From Tetrahymena thermophila SB210 (taxonomy: Eukaryota; Ciliophora; Oligohymenophorea; Hymenostomatida; Tetrahymenidae): 64,000 bases of DNA. Location: assembly GCF_000189635.1 (NCBI RefSeq), contig NW_002476258.1, forward strand, positions 1-64,000, in the 5' to 3' direction. Below are positions 54,823-64,000 of the stretch, one piece after another (within the stretch, counting starts at the first letter, position 1; every line of letters starts with the position of its first letter). The notes below the pieces were generated by a model, which ran no database searches, was not told the origin of the DNA, and saw only the letters and a list, made by a program, of their open reading frames with translations. The translations under genes were made by a program, and so were the position numbers.

Positions 54823-55265
54823 ATTAACAATTAAAATATTATAAAAATTAATCTATCTAAATTATTTTTGAAATTGATATCAATTTATAAGTGTTTAAGT
54901 TTATTAAGTTTTGAAAGATATTCAAAAAAAAAATGTATGATTACTTAGCTTGTAAAATATGGTTTTCTTTTAAATAAATAAAAATAAAACATGATATTAA
55001 AAAGAACACATTTTTAATATTAGATTGCATATATTCAGTTTTTATATCTCCATACCCTCAAAAAAATAAAGGTTTAAATCGAATTTTTCAACCTCTCTAT
55101 ATATATATTTTACTAAAAATAATTGTAGAATTTCAAGTTTTTATTTTGCAATTTATGAAAATAAGATATAATTGTTTTTGTTTACATAATAAATCTTATA
55201 TGATAAAGCATTCATTTGGCAAAAAATGTTTTGATTGCTTAGATTAAAGCTGTAAATCTTAATAA
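54823..55265. other. Intergenic region upstream of tRNA
   Basis: About 440 bp of AT-rich, apparently non-coding sequence between the duplication breakpoint and the tRNA. Nothing else was recognised. Confidence 0.55.
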
Positions 55266-55346
55266 GACAATTTGTCCGAGTGGTTAAGGAGGAAGACTAG
55301 AAATCTTTTGGGTTTACCCGCGCAGGTTCGAATCCTGCAGTTGTCG
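55266..55346 (+). tRNA. tRNA-Ser (anticodon AGA)
   Basis: The 81-nt cloverleaf has acceptor arms GACAATT and AGTTGTC, with discriminator G at 55346. The D-arm TCCGAGTGGTTAAGGA and T-arm GGTTCGAATCC are class-II tRNA-Ser-like. The anticodon stem is GAAGA/TCTTT, with loop CTAGAAA and anticodon AGA at 55299-55301, which reads UCU/UCC through inosine. A long variable arm (TTGGGTTTACCCG) supports serine. No CCA is encoded, as expected in eukaryotes. Confidence 0.95.
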
Positions 55347-55354
55347 TTTTTTTT
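55347..55354 (+). terminator. Pol III terminator of tRNA-Ser
   Basis: A run of eight T immediately follows the discriminator base, the usual RNA polymerase III stop signal. Confidence 0.85.
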
Positions 55355-56052
55355 AATGTTAAATTATTAAATTTATTTTTAAGAAATTTAGCTTATTTTG
55401 AAAAGTTTTTCAAAAATAAAATAAGAAAATTAAGAATATCAGAAAATTACTTAAGTTTTTAAATTTAAAATAGATAGAATTTAATAATATAAAGTTATAT
55501 TTGATTAATCTTTTATAGAAGATTTGAAAAGGATATTATCTATTTAGAAATTTATTTTTCATGTCATAAATTAATCCTGATAGTATTTATAATTGAAGAT
55601 TTTAGCTGCACAATAAATAAGAAGTTGAATGATTCAATCAATCAATATATAAACATAAATAAATATATTTATATTAATATGCGCAATAAATTATAAAAAA
55701 TGTATCATTTCCTAAAAGAATTTCACAATCAAAAAGTAGATAGATGATTATTACGAACGTATTAAAATAAAAATAAATAAAAAGACATTAAGAAGAGTGG
55801 GATAGAAAACAAAATAAATAAATAAATTAATAAATAAATAAATATACATATGTTTTTATGTATAGATTGATTGATTAAATGAATGTGTTTTGTGTGAATC
55901 AAATAGATTGATCAATGAATTATTAGTAAATTGTTTAGGAAAATAAATAGACTAATTAATTAATTAATTAATAATAATATTGAATATCATTTTAATTTGC
56001 AGTAATAAAAGATAAGCAATTAAAACTAAAGTACAAACTAAAAAGAAAGCGA
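55355..56052. other. Intergenic region between tRNA-Ser and V-ATPase D
   Basis: About 700 bp rich in AAAT, TTAA and GATT short repeats (for example about 55.80-55.98 kb). No coding frame was supported. It should include the promoter of the V-ATPase subunit gene. Confidence 0.55.
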
Positions 56053-57459
56053 ATGTCACAATAAATTACACCTAGTAGAATGTAGCAACCAACATTTATT
56101 CAATTATTGATAAATAAATATCTTTCAATTAGCTCAAAATTAGTAAAATAAGTTGGCATATTAAAATAAAAAGCATTTTTTTAACGAAATAGATGCTATT
56201 TATTCATATCAATTAATCATTTCGCAGGATTTTTAATTATCCATTTTAATGATCTTCAACTGTTTTCTTAATTTTGAGCCAAAAAAGATATTTTTTTGTG
56301 GGAAAAAGCTTAAAAAAGATTTTATTATCAAAAAGGACTCTTGCTATATATAAAGCAAAGACAGTCTCTGCCAAGAAAGGTCACGAATTGCTTAAAAAGA
56401 AATGTGATGCTTTGAAGACCAAGTTCAGAGCTATTATGATTGCTCTTTTGGAAAATAAGTTGAAGATGGATGAAGAAATGCAAAAGGCTTTCATCTAATT
56501 GGCTGATGCTTATTGGGCTGCCGATTAATTCAAGTAAGATTCTAAATTTATTTATTTTTTATGATAAAATATAAACTTCTTTTGATCCAACAAAATTGGA
56601 TATCATAATTTACTTAAAAAATAGCACTAATGTTAGAGAATCTGTTAAGAAGGCACTTGTTAGAATTGAATATTCAAGTGAAAATATTGCAGGTGTTATG
56701 TTACCAAACTTAAATATTAGAGAAAACATAAAGGACAATGAAGATACTGGTAAAAATTTCTAAAGCATTAACCATATTTTGGTTATTTTTATTAAGCCAA
56801 ATTAGACAATTAAATAAATCAAGAAAAAGCTTATTTAGGATATTTCCAAAAAATCTAATTATTTTGTTTACTTATAAATATTAGAGGGTAATATGGGTTT
56901 GCTTGGTCTTGATAAGGGTGGTTTCTCTATTCAAAAAGCTAAGGAAAGATTCAAAGAAGCTCTCTACCTTCTTGTCAAAGTTGCTTCCCTTTAAGTAATT
57001 TAGAGTTAAAATTTGTATGACAAAAAAGAAAAATATTTTGTTTTTCTTTAAACAATTAAATAAAATTAATTTTAAATTAAATAAATTAACTTATTTAATA
57101 AAATATACTAGACATCTTTCATAACTTTAGATGAAGTTATTAAGGTAACAAACAGAAGAGTCAATGCCTTAGAACACGTCGTTATTCCAAGATTTATGGA
57201 AGTTTAAGCTTATATTAATTAAGAACTTGACGAAATGTCAAGAGAAGATTTCTTCAGGTAAAAAAATTAAAAAATTAATAATTAATTAACTAATTTTATA
57301 ATAACTAGACTTAAGAAGGTGTTGGATTTCAAGAGAAAGGTTATTGCTGAAGAAGAAAAAGAAACTGCAGCTAAAGAAGCTGAACTCCGTGCTAAGGGTG
57401 TTAAGAACATTGGTGGTGATCTCCTTAACGAAGAAGCTGATGAGGATATAGTTGTTTGA
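56053..57459 (+). CDS. VMA8: V-type H+-ATPase subunit D
   Basis: Subunit D is part of the central rotor stalk of the V1 sector, coupling ATP hydrolysis to proton pumping in acidic vacuoles. Exons by frame and GT..AG: 56053-56081, 56336-56533, 56625-56749, 56885-56994, 57112-57257 and 57309-57459. The spliced start reads MSQQITPSRMTLAIYKAK, matching the family N-terminus. The first intron (56082-56335) splits the Met codon of PSRM. Later family blocks are GHELLKKKCDALKTKFRAIM, QLADAYWAADQF, SFITLDEVIKVTNRRVNALE and EELDEMS-like residues before the Lys-rich C-terminal helix. It ends EEADEDIVV at TGA 57457-57459. The product is about 250 residues, the usual family length. The symbol is that of the yeast orthologue. 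Confidence 0.94.
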
Positions 57460-57680
57460 AAATATCTAAACTATTAATAAATATAAATACATAAAAATCA
57501 TTTTGAAAACGAAATTTCTTTTGTAATTAATATAAATAACTTAGTGTTTGTTTGTTTATCTTCCTTGTTAAATTTATTTTTTAATATTTCTTAAAATTTA
57601 CATTTAATTTTATAGTCATGTTTGTTTGTATTCATAATTTTATAATTAATATCTTATTTTACAATGTAAATTTATACATT
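57460..57680. other. 3' flank of the V-ATPase D gene
   Basis: About 220 bp of AT-rich sequence that presumably holds the 3' UTR and polyadenylation signal. Nothing else was seen before the tandem repeats begin. Confidence 0.5.
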
Positions 57681-58340
57681 TAAAATAATATAAATATTTA
57701 AGGCTATGTAAAACATGCAACAAAAAATGATTTTTTTTTTTAATTTAATAAATAAAAAAAGGAGTTGAAGTTATTGATAAATAAGCATTTGTAATAGGGT
57801 TTGTAACATACATTTAATAATATTATTAGTATTTGTTTCATGAATAATAGATATCTTATCTTAAAATATAAATTATGCATTTTAATTCTGTAAAATAATA
57901 TAAATATTCAAACCTTGCAATACATGCAATTGTAAAAGATTTTTTTTAATAGAATAAATAGATAAAGGAGTTGAAGCTATTTATAAATAAACTTTCATAA
58001 TAGTATTTGTAGCAAACATACAATAATAATATTATTATTAATATATTCATGAATTATAGATATTTTATTATATACCGTAAATTCTCCTTAATTAAGACAC
58101 TCGACTTTTAAATGTTTGATTGAAAAATGGTGTCTTTTTAAAATTTTTGAATTTTAGTGTCTTAATTAAAAAGTGTCTTAATTAAGGAGAATCTACGGTA
58201 TATTTTAATTAGGTAAAATAATATAAATATTCAAGGTATTGCAAAACATGCAATTATAAATAATTTTTATTTACTTCAGTTGAACAAATAAAAAAGGAGT
58301 TAAAGTTATTGATGAATAAGGATTTATAGAAATGTACAAT
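57681..58340. repeat. Three degenerate tandem repeats of about 190-210 bp
   Basis: Copies start at about 57681, 57891 and 58213, each with TAAAATAATATAAATATT. Shared landmarks in order are acATGCAA, an AAAGGAGTT(G/A)AAG block and TTATGAT/TTATAAATAA-like tracts; the first two copies also share ATTCATGAAT-like and AGATAT-like blocks. The third copy decays after about 58340. Copy 2 is longer only because a foldback element is inserted near its end. No coding frame is conserved across the copies. Confidence 0.8.
58071..58202. mobile_element. MITE-like foldback element with about 31-bp terminal inverted repeats
   Basis: The left arm at 58071-58101 (TATACCGTAAATTCTCC..) and the right arm at 58172-58202 are inverted copies over 31 bp with one mismatch. 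The ends read TA-TACCGTA and TACGGTA-TA, so a TA target-site duplication is possible, as in Tc1/mariner-type insertions. The core is about 70 bp and contains an extra direct copy of GTGTCTTAATTAA next to the right arm. It has no coding capacity. Comparison with the first tandem repeat, which lacks it, gives an empty-site reference. The family name is unknown to me. Confidence 0.8.
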
Positions 58341-58598
58341 TAATTATTGTTAATATAATCATTAAAACTTAATTTATATTAAGTATTTTAAAATTTAATT
58401 TTAAGTTTTTTTATTTATCAACTGAATGAATTGAATATTTAAATAAATAAATTATTCATTATATAATCTTATAGTTAGAATTAGATAAATAAATCAGTAT
58501 GTAATATATATAATTAGAGAAACATACAAAAATTAATATCAAATATTTAATTTTTAAATTCTAATAAGTAATTTATTAATTGTATCATTCATTTTCAT
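58203..58598. other. End of tandem repeats and 3' flank of the RRM gene
   Basis: It contains the third tandem repeat copy up to about 58340, then AT-rich sequence with no supported feature before the predicted stop of the RRM gene. If that gene is not spliced at its last junction, its 3' flank extends to 58898. Confidence 0.5.
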
Positions 58599-59603
58599 TC
58601 ATTAAATTATTGTATAAATCTTTGTTTGCTTTTAAGTTAGCATTTTTAATACTTTGATCCCTATTATTTATTTATTGATTGATATTTTAATAAAAATAAA
58701 TATAAGAATTTGTTTTGAAACTAAATGATAAATAAAATTGTAAATTTATAAAATATTATTCAATAAAAAATTCATTTTGAATATATTTATTTACTCTTTA
58801 ACTAATTTATTGCTCAATCTTTAGTTTCTCTTCTTTTGAGTGTCAAATTCATAATGCTAAATTTAAGCTCTATTATAAATTAAAAATCATATATTAATTC
58901 ATTCATTGGCACAAAGCAATTGAAATTTATAAATTAATTACCTTATTTTTCTTCCATAAAGTGTTTCTTCATCAAAATATCTTTGGAATTTAGATGCTTC
59001 TTCAGCTTTAGAGAATTTTACTATACAATATCCTTTATTTGTCTATCCATTGATTGCTAGTGGCATATCTACATAAATAACCTCACCAAAATCTTAGGCT
59101 AAAGCAAAGATTTCTTCTGAAGTAGCATCGAAAGGTAAATTTGCCAAGTAAACTTCCTTCATGCTTCTATCAAACTGTAATCGGGTTTTCTTAGTTTTTA
59201 GCTCAAATGGCTTCATAATTATTCTTTATAAAATATCTGTTGTTTCTATAAAACTATCACTATACTTTTTAAGATAGTCATCACATATTTTAGAATTATT
59301 AAATTTAATAAGAGCTCTACCTGTATAGCCACCTATTCTATTCTTTAAAAGTTTTATTTCTGAAATATTTTTCCCGCTAGGATCAAAGTATTGCATCAAC
59401 TTCTACTCATTCCAATCGTTGGGAAGAGCATGGCAATACACCATATTCTTATGTGTATTTTAAACTGAATTGTGTTTCTCTACTTCAGAAATATGTTTCT
59501 ACTAATTGGCTTATTCATTTAATTCATTATTCTACTTTTGAGTTTTATTGTAATTTATATCTTTAAGTATATTATTCTACAACAAATTAGCTGAAGAAGA
59601 CAT
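58599..59603 (-). CDS. RNA-binding protein with two RRM domains
   Basis: The ATG at 59603 starts MSSSANLLQNNILKD. RRM1 covers about residues 48-130 (MVYCHALPNDW.. with GYTGRALIKF as the RNP1-like strand). RRM2 covers about residues 140-215 and is the stronger one, with RNP2 VYLANLPF and RNP1 KGYCIVKF. It probably binds RNA in mRNA processing or translation; the target is unknown. After GRKIR an intron beginning GTAATTAATT is likely, rejoining at AGCTTAAATTTAG (about 58.87 kb) to give a basic tail (HYEFDTQKKRNQRLS) and a TGA at 58599-58601. Without that splice the frame ends at TGA 58899-58901. The far C-terminal part past about 58.8 kb looks AT-driven and is unsure. Confidence 0.82.
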
Positions 59604-60627
59604 TTTATATTAATTTTTAAAAATGAGCTATCCTTTATTAATGAAAAGCTGTATTCCTTATCTTAAAAACATTTTCATTTTTCCCAAAAAAAGCTTTAAT
59701 TAACTATTAAAGATATTTTAATACTTATTTATCTTTTTAACAATAAATAATTAATTCTAGAAATTTGAATACAAATGCTGGTCTACTTATGTATTTATTT
59801 ATTTAATTATTTTATTAGGTTTAAAATATGATATAAAATTAAAATTATTTATCCAAAAATAAATAAATATATTTTTTTAATTCCTTAATTAATTTTAAAA
59901 TATTTACTAATATAATAAATATTGTTTTCAATTTAATAATGAACTAATTCTGATTATTATTTTGTAAAATGAGATATAAAATTTCATTAGATTAATTATT
60001 TTGAAGCTATATATATATATTAAAAATTATAATTATGTTAGTTAATTAGAATCATTTTTTAAACTTACAAATAATACCAGCCAGTTAAGCTTAAAATATT
60101 TTTTCATATTTATCCAACCAAATTAGAATAATTTACATTTGTAGTTTATTAATTTACATAATAGTAAAAAATAAAATTTATTTTAAAATTTACTATATAT
60201 TTATTCAATAAAATATTTAATATAAAAAAATATAATAAAAACAATGAAAAAATTTTAAATAAAATTATTAATTTAAAAAGATATAAATAAAGTTTTATCA
60301 ATTTTAAGCAAAAAAATTATTTTTAATTTAAAATAATTTAGGATAAATAAAATTATAAAAATAAAAGTAGTTAGTTAGCAGGTTAGCAAACTTGGTATAT
60401 AATTAGTTAAAAATTAGCTATATTTATATACTTGGTTAATTCTTTATGAATATAAATTACAAAAAGTAATTAAAACTTTATAAATTCTAAGATATTTTGC
60501 GCTAAATATTATAAAAATTTCAAATTAGAAAAATCTGATATTGCTTAATTGATAAAGTTAATTGTTATAAGATAATTATACAAACAATTAATTCAAATAT
60601 TTGTTTTCATATAGAAGAAGTTCAGTA
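59604..60627. other. Divergent intergenic region
   Basis: About 1 kb of AT-rich sequence between the RRM gene (-) and the B-box-like gene (+), expected to hold both promoters. No RNA gene or repeat was recognised apart from short TA runs near 60.01 kb. Confidence 0.55.
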
Positions 60628-62952
60628 ATGAATTTTTAAGAAGAAAATGAATCAAATTCAGACATTATTGATAAAACAAACAAAGAAAGTATTGATTTAC
60701 TTAAATAGTTTGGGATGATAGACGATGAAGGGAATAGAGTTAATAAAAATCACTTAATTTGTCAAGAGCATAAAAGGAAAATAGAATTTGTTTAATTTTT
60801 AGATGTTTCTTAATCATATAAGTTTATGTGTTCAAAATGCTTTTAAGATCACCCTAATAAAGAAAGAGGAATTTTAACACTTGATGAATATATTGATTGC
60901 ATGATAGAAATGGAGAAAAGACTTCTTGCTGAACGACAGCAAGTAGTGAATGAAAGAGCAAATCAGTTGAGAAGGGCAATTAAAAAAATTGAAAATTCTC
61001 TATAAAATATGGAAAGAGAAGAATTAGATGATATAGAAAAATAAATAAATAGCATTTAAATTAAATTTAATGATAAAAACAAATTAGAAGTGTTGGAAAA
61101 GAGCAATCAAGCCAATATTTAGCAAAGAATTTAAAAGGATTTGCTAGAAAAAGAATGCTAGTTTATAAAAATGTAAGAGAAAACTTAACATACTTTATAA
61201 CTCATTCAACAATCAGAGTACGACTTATCAAATCTATAAGGAATTATAATATATTAGGATAATCTGTTTGAAATAGCTTAGAGGTAATAAAAGTTGATGA
61301 AAGATAGGTAGATGAATAACGAATAAGAAAATAGTTTAAATATTAATTAAGATGATGAAGAAGAAGCCCAACCAGAACTAGATGCTGGCATATTTTACTC
61401 TTCTTTTTTATCTGATTTAGAAAATGGCAAAGTAATAGTTTCTTTTGTTAAGCTTTCAAGCAATTTAATTGTTTTCAGCAATAATAAAACAATTTACTAC
61501 TATGACTTAGCCAAAAAATAAATAGTTAATTAGCTTTAGTTTAAGGGAAATGTCTTTATTATGAAACTTGATAAAATTTCTGAGAATAAAATAGCTTTAC
61601 TGCTTTACACTGAATTAAGAGACACAAATTTACCTGGCGTAATTGTATTTGACTTTGAAATCTATGTAATTGAAAGGGTATTTGACAATTTAAGAAAAGA
61701 AAGAATAAATATTCCAGATAAATTTTAAGTCTACAAAGATATCTTTTGTGTAAAAAATTCGTCATTGCTCGTCGTAGTTTTAGAAGATGCAAGTTTAATT
61801 ATTTTAAACACTAAGAATAGCAAACTAGTAGCTTAATTCAAAGGAAATATAGATCAGACCTTATTTCCTTTTTAGGGCATAGTGAGTTGCACAATGCTCT
61901 ATAATTTTACTCTAGATAATATTTTTTACAAATCTATTATTGTACTCAACCTTATTGATGGAACCTATGGCTTTTGGGATTATGCCTCGAATAAATTTAT
62001 TTAAAAGAATTTTTATCAAAGCGTGGTTTAAAAAATGTACACCTAATGTGTAGCTTTAAATATAAATGAGGCTTTTAGTACCTAAATGAGATTAAGAAAC
62101 CCTAAAGATTAAAGTAAATAACAATATTTAATGATGATATCAGGAAAGCATAATGAGACATTTTTTTAGAGAGATTATGATGGACAAATTGAAATAAAAC
62201 TAAATTTCTAAATGCTTTAACACTTCGATTTGTTTTATAATAAATCAGCTGTGCCGTTTTATAACTAAAATACAATTTTTTTCTATGATTTTATAGATAA
62301 AAAAAGGTTAAAAACTATTCCTATATCTTGCCAAACTTTGTAGGGGCAATAGCAAGCTTAAAATCACTTTGAAATTTATTTAAATTATCCGAATATTTCG
62401 TTCTAAATATAATATGATTTTTAGATTTTAACATCATAGAATATTAGATATTAAGCTTTTTAAACAAATAATTAACAATAAAATTCTTTAAATTTGACAA
62501 GAAGAACTAGCAGCATGCAAAGTGAATTTAACAATCAAAATGTTTAGACTTTGTTTTCATCATAAAATTTATCCAACTAGAATAGACCAAGTAGTCAACA
62601 GAACAATATTTCATAATAAAATAACTCTTTTTCTCAAACATGGGATTAACAGCTCTAAATATTTTAACAGAGTCAAAGAAACATAAGTTAAACTCCATTT
62701 TACCAAAATAATAGATAAAATTCAAACTATTTAAACAACACAAGGTCTTTTGATAGTAATTTATTCTAAGTTATGAACTAACAAACTAACTAAAATAATC
62801 AATAAAGTAATGTATCAAGTGAAAATTAAGAATTTAAAGTAAATAACACAATTAAAAATAAACAAATGGATGTATGTCCTGTTGCAATAATAAACTGCTT
62901 TGAATATATCATTTTAATATTTCCTAATGGAACAATCTAATATATTAGATGA
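60628..62952 (+). CDS. B-box-like zinc-binding, coiled-coil protein with N/Q-rich linker
   Basis: An uninterrupted frame of 774 codons runs from the ATG at 60628 to TGA 62950-62952. A B-box-like Cys/His cluster sits at residues 45-75 (C45xxH48 .. C68xxC71 .. H75). About residues 90-250 form a long coiled coil (EMEKRLLAERQQVVNERANQ). About residues 250-560 are beta-rich, with short hydrophobic strands, and may form a propeller (NLIVFSNNKTIYYYDL, DGTYGFWDY). The following part, to about residue 745, is Q/N/S-rich low complexity. A short hydrophobic end, VAIINCFEYIILIFPNGTIQ, closes it and could be a last blade strand. No RING finger was seen. This layout is common among uncharacterised ciliate proteins; the function is not known. 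Confidence 0.85.
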
Positions 62953-63600
62953 ATTCTAAATTAATTTAAAAAATTATTCTTAAATACTGTAAAATTAACA
63001 AAAATGTATAATTTCTTTTTATATTTTATCAATTTGTAATTGATCTTATTTAAATTAAGAAAAAAATTATTTTCTAAATTATCTTTTAATATAAATAAAA
63101 ACGTTTTCCGCAAATTGAAATAAAAATCAAAATAAAATAATTAATTTCAAAATAGCTTAATTAAATTTGAATTTATTTATTAAAATTTAATAACCAACTC
63201 AAAATTATTATTTTTAAACTAATTTTTTGTTTTTTAAATCAAAAAAAATAGTATTTACTTATTTATTTATCATCTTAAATATGATAAAGAAGATAGAATA
63301 AATTAAATAAATAACTTGAAGATTTTAAGAGAGATAAATTAGCTCAAATCTAAGCTTTATGTTGAAATTATACAGATTCTTAATGAAACTATCAAAATTT
63401 CTCCTTTAACTGATCAAAAATATTTATAGAAACAACAAAATAAATTATATAAAGTGTAGTTAAAAGAAATAAAATCAAATAGCATTTTGATTTAATATTT
63501 TACCCTTTATTTTAAGACTGAAAAGATATTTAAGAATAGTTGAAATTTTTAATTTGAGTTTCTTTGTATCTAACTTCAAATTAAAATAAGACAGAAATAA
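62953..63600. other. Intergenic region with a TGA-interrupted open segment
   Basis: About 650 bp upstream of the last gene. From about 63247 to 63540 one plus-strand frame is open and K/Q/L-rich (LREINQLKSKLYVEIIQILN), but I find no ATG for it and it ends at TGA 63541-63543. It is in the same frame as the following gene. It may be a leftover or unspliced 5' exon, or chance in AT-rich DNA. Confidence 0.45.
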
Positions 63601-64000
63601 ATGAAAAAAATAAGTTGCATAATAAATTCTTTGCTAGTTTTGCTTAGAATTTTGCTTAAATTATCCTAGCTTGTCTCCTACTATCTTCTATTCTAAAAAT
63701 AGTTTTATGTTTCTTTGTTTATTTAAGTAATCTTAAAACTATACGGAAGTCTTATTTTACCAGTTGTTGATATCTTTTTTGTAAACTTTAACAGATAATT
63801 CACTTTACAAAGATTATTATGGGAATTTTTTTACTTCATCCCAGAAGGTGATTTAGAGTAGTTAACTATAAATGTTATTGGAGTTAATATAGGCACTAAA
63901 CTTTTTATTCATGCAATTTCCTTTTTTTGGAATTTGGTTTTCAGCATATTTTATGAGTCTAACATTTTCTGGATTATAACTTTTATTCTGAACTCAATTC
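63601..64000 (+). CDS. Multi-pass membrane protein, 5' end only
   Basis: A frame starting at the ATG at 63601 stays open to the window end (133 codons, truncated by the window). It is strongly hydrophobic. Likely membrane segments are near residues 6-30 (IINSLLVLLRILLKL), 38-65 (FYVSLFIQVILKLYGSLILP), 97-120 (GTKLFIHAISFFWNLVF) and 123 onward (NIFWIITFILNSI). The next Met and upstream TGA 63541 make 63601 the likely start. The family cannot be told from this part. Confidence 0.6.

Noticed and set aside
1-64000. CRISPR arrays, bacterial operons, ribosome binding sites, rRNA genes
   Set aside because: No spaced direct-repeat arrays, Shine-Dalgarno patterns or rRNA-like sequence was seen; the telomere, introns and code show a eukaryotic macronuclear chromosome.

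Overview
This window is the left end of a macronuclear chromosome from a Tetrahymena-type (oligohymenophorean) ciliate. It opens with C4A2 telomere repeats, is extremely AT-rich, and its genes read through TAA and TAG as glutamine and end only at TGA. All coding calls below use that ciliate nuclear code; standard-code translation breaks every gene here into fragments. Introns are GT..AG, mostly about 50-300 nt and very AT-rich. Tetrahymena is the best fit. The species was not tested.

Layout. (1) 1-26 telomere, then a gene-free subtelomere to about 770. (2) 770-7078 (-): very large coiled-coil protein with an N/Q-rich head. (3) 8846-22015 (+): giant HECT ubiquitin ligase of the HUWE1/UPL1/TOM1 type, with many introns. 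(4) 22484-24889 (-): NIMA-related (Nek) kinase, convergent with the ligase. (5) 25407-39422 (-): three tandem paralogues of a two-pass membrane protein family with long N/Q-rich cytosolic tails. (6) 40551-49387 (-): large surface protein with LamG-like, Cys-rich, H-lectin-like, REJ-like and GPS-like regions, then membrane segments, resembling the polycystin-1/REJ architecture. (7) about 49.4-52.3 kb: gene-poor. (8) 52510-54822 (-): decayed partial copy of the 3' end of gene 6. (9) 55266-55346 (+): tRNA-Ser(AGA). (10) 56053-57459 (+): V-ATPase subunit D. (11) 57681-58340: three degenerate tandem repeats, the second split by a 132-bp foldback element. (12) 58599-59603 (-): two-RRM RNA-binding protein. 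(13) 60628-62952 (+): B-box-like/coiled-coil protein. (14) 63601 to the window end (+): start of a multi-pass membrane protein.

The recognisable housekeeping genes (HECT ligase, Nek kinase, V-ATPase D, RRM protein, tRNA) are interleaved with expanded or duplicated membrane and surface genes. The 25-55 kb stretch appears to have grown by tandem and segmental duplication on the minus strand. No prokaryote-like operons or CRISPR arrays are present. Exon borders given are those I could place by reading frame and GT..AG; those for the largest genes are incomplete.
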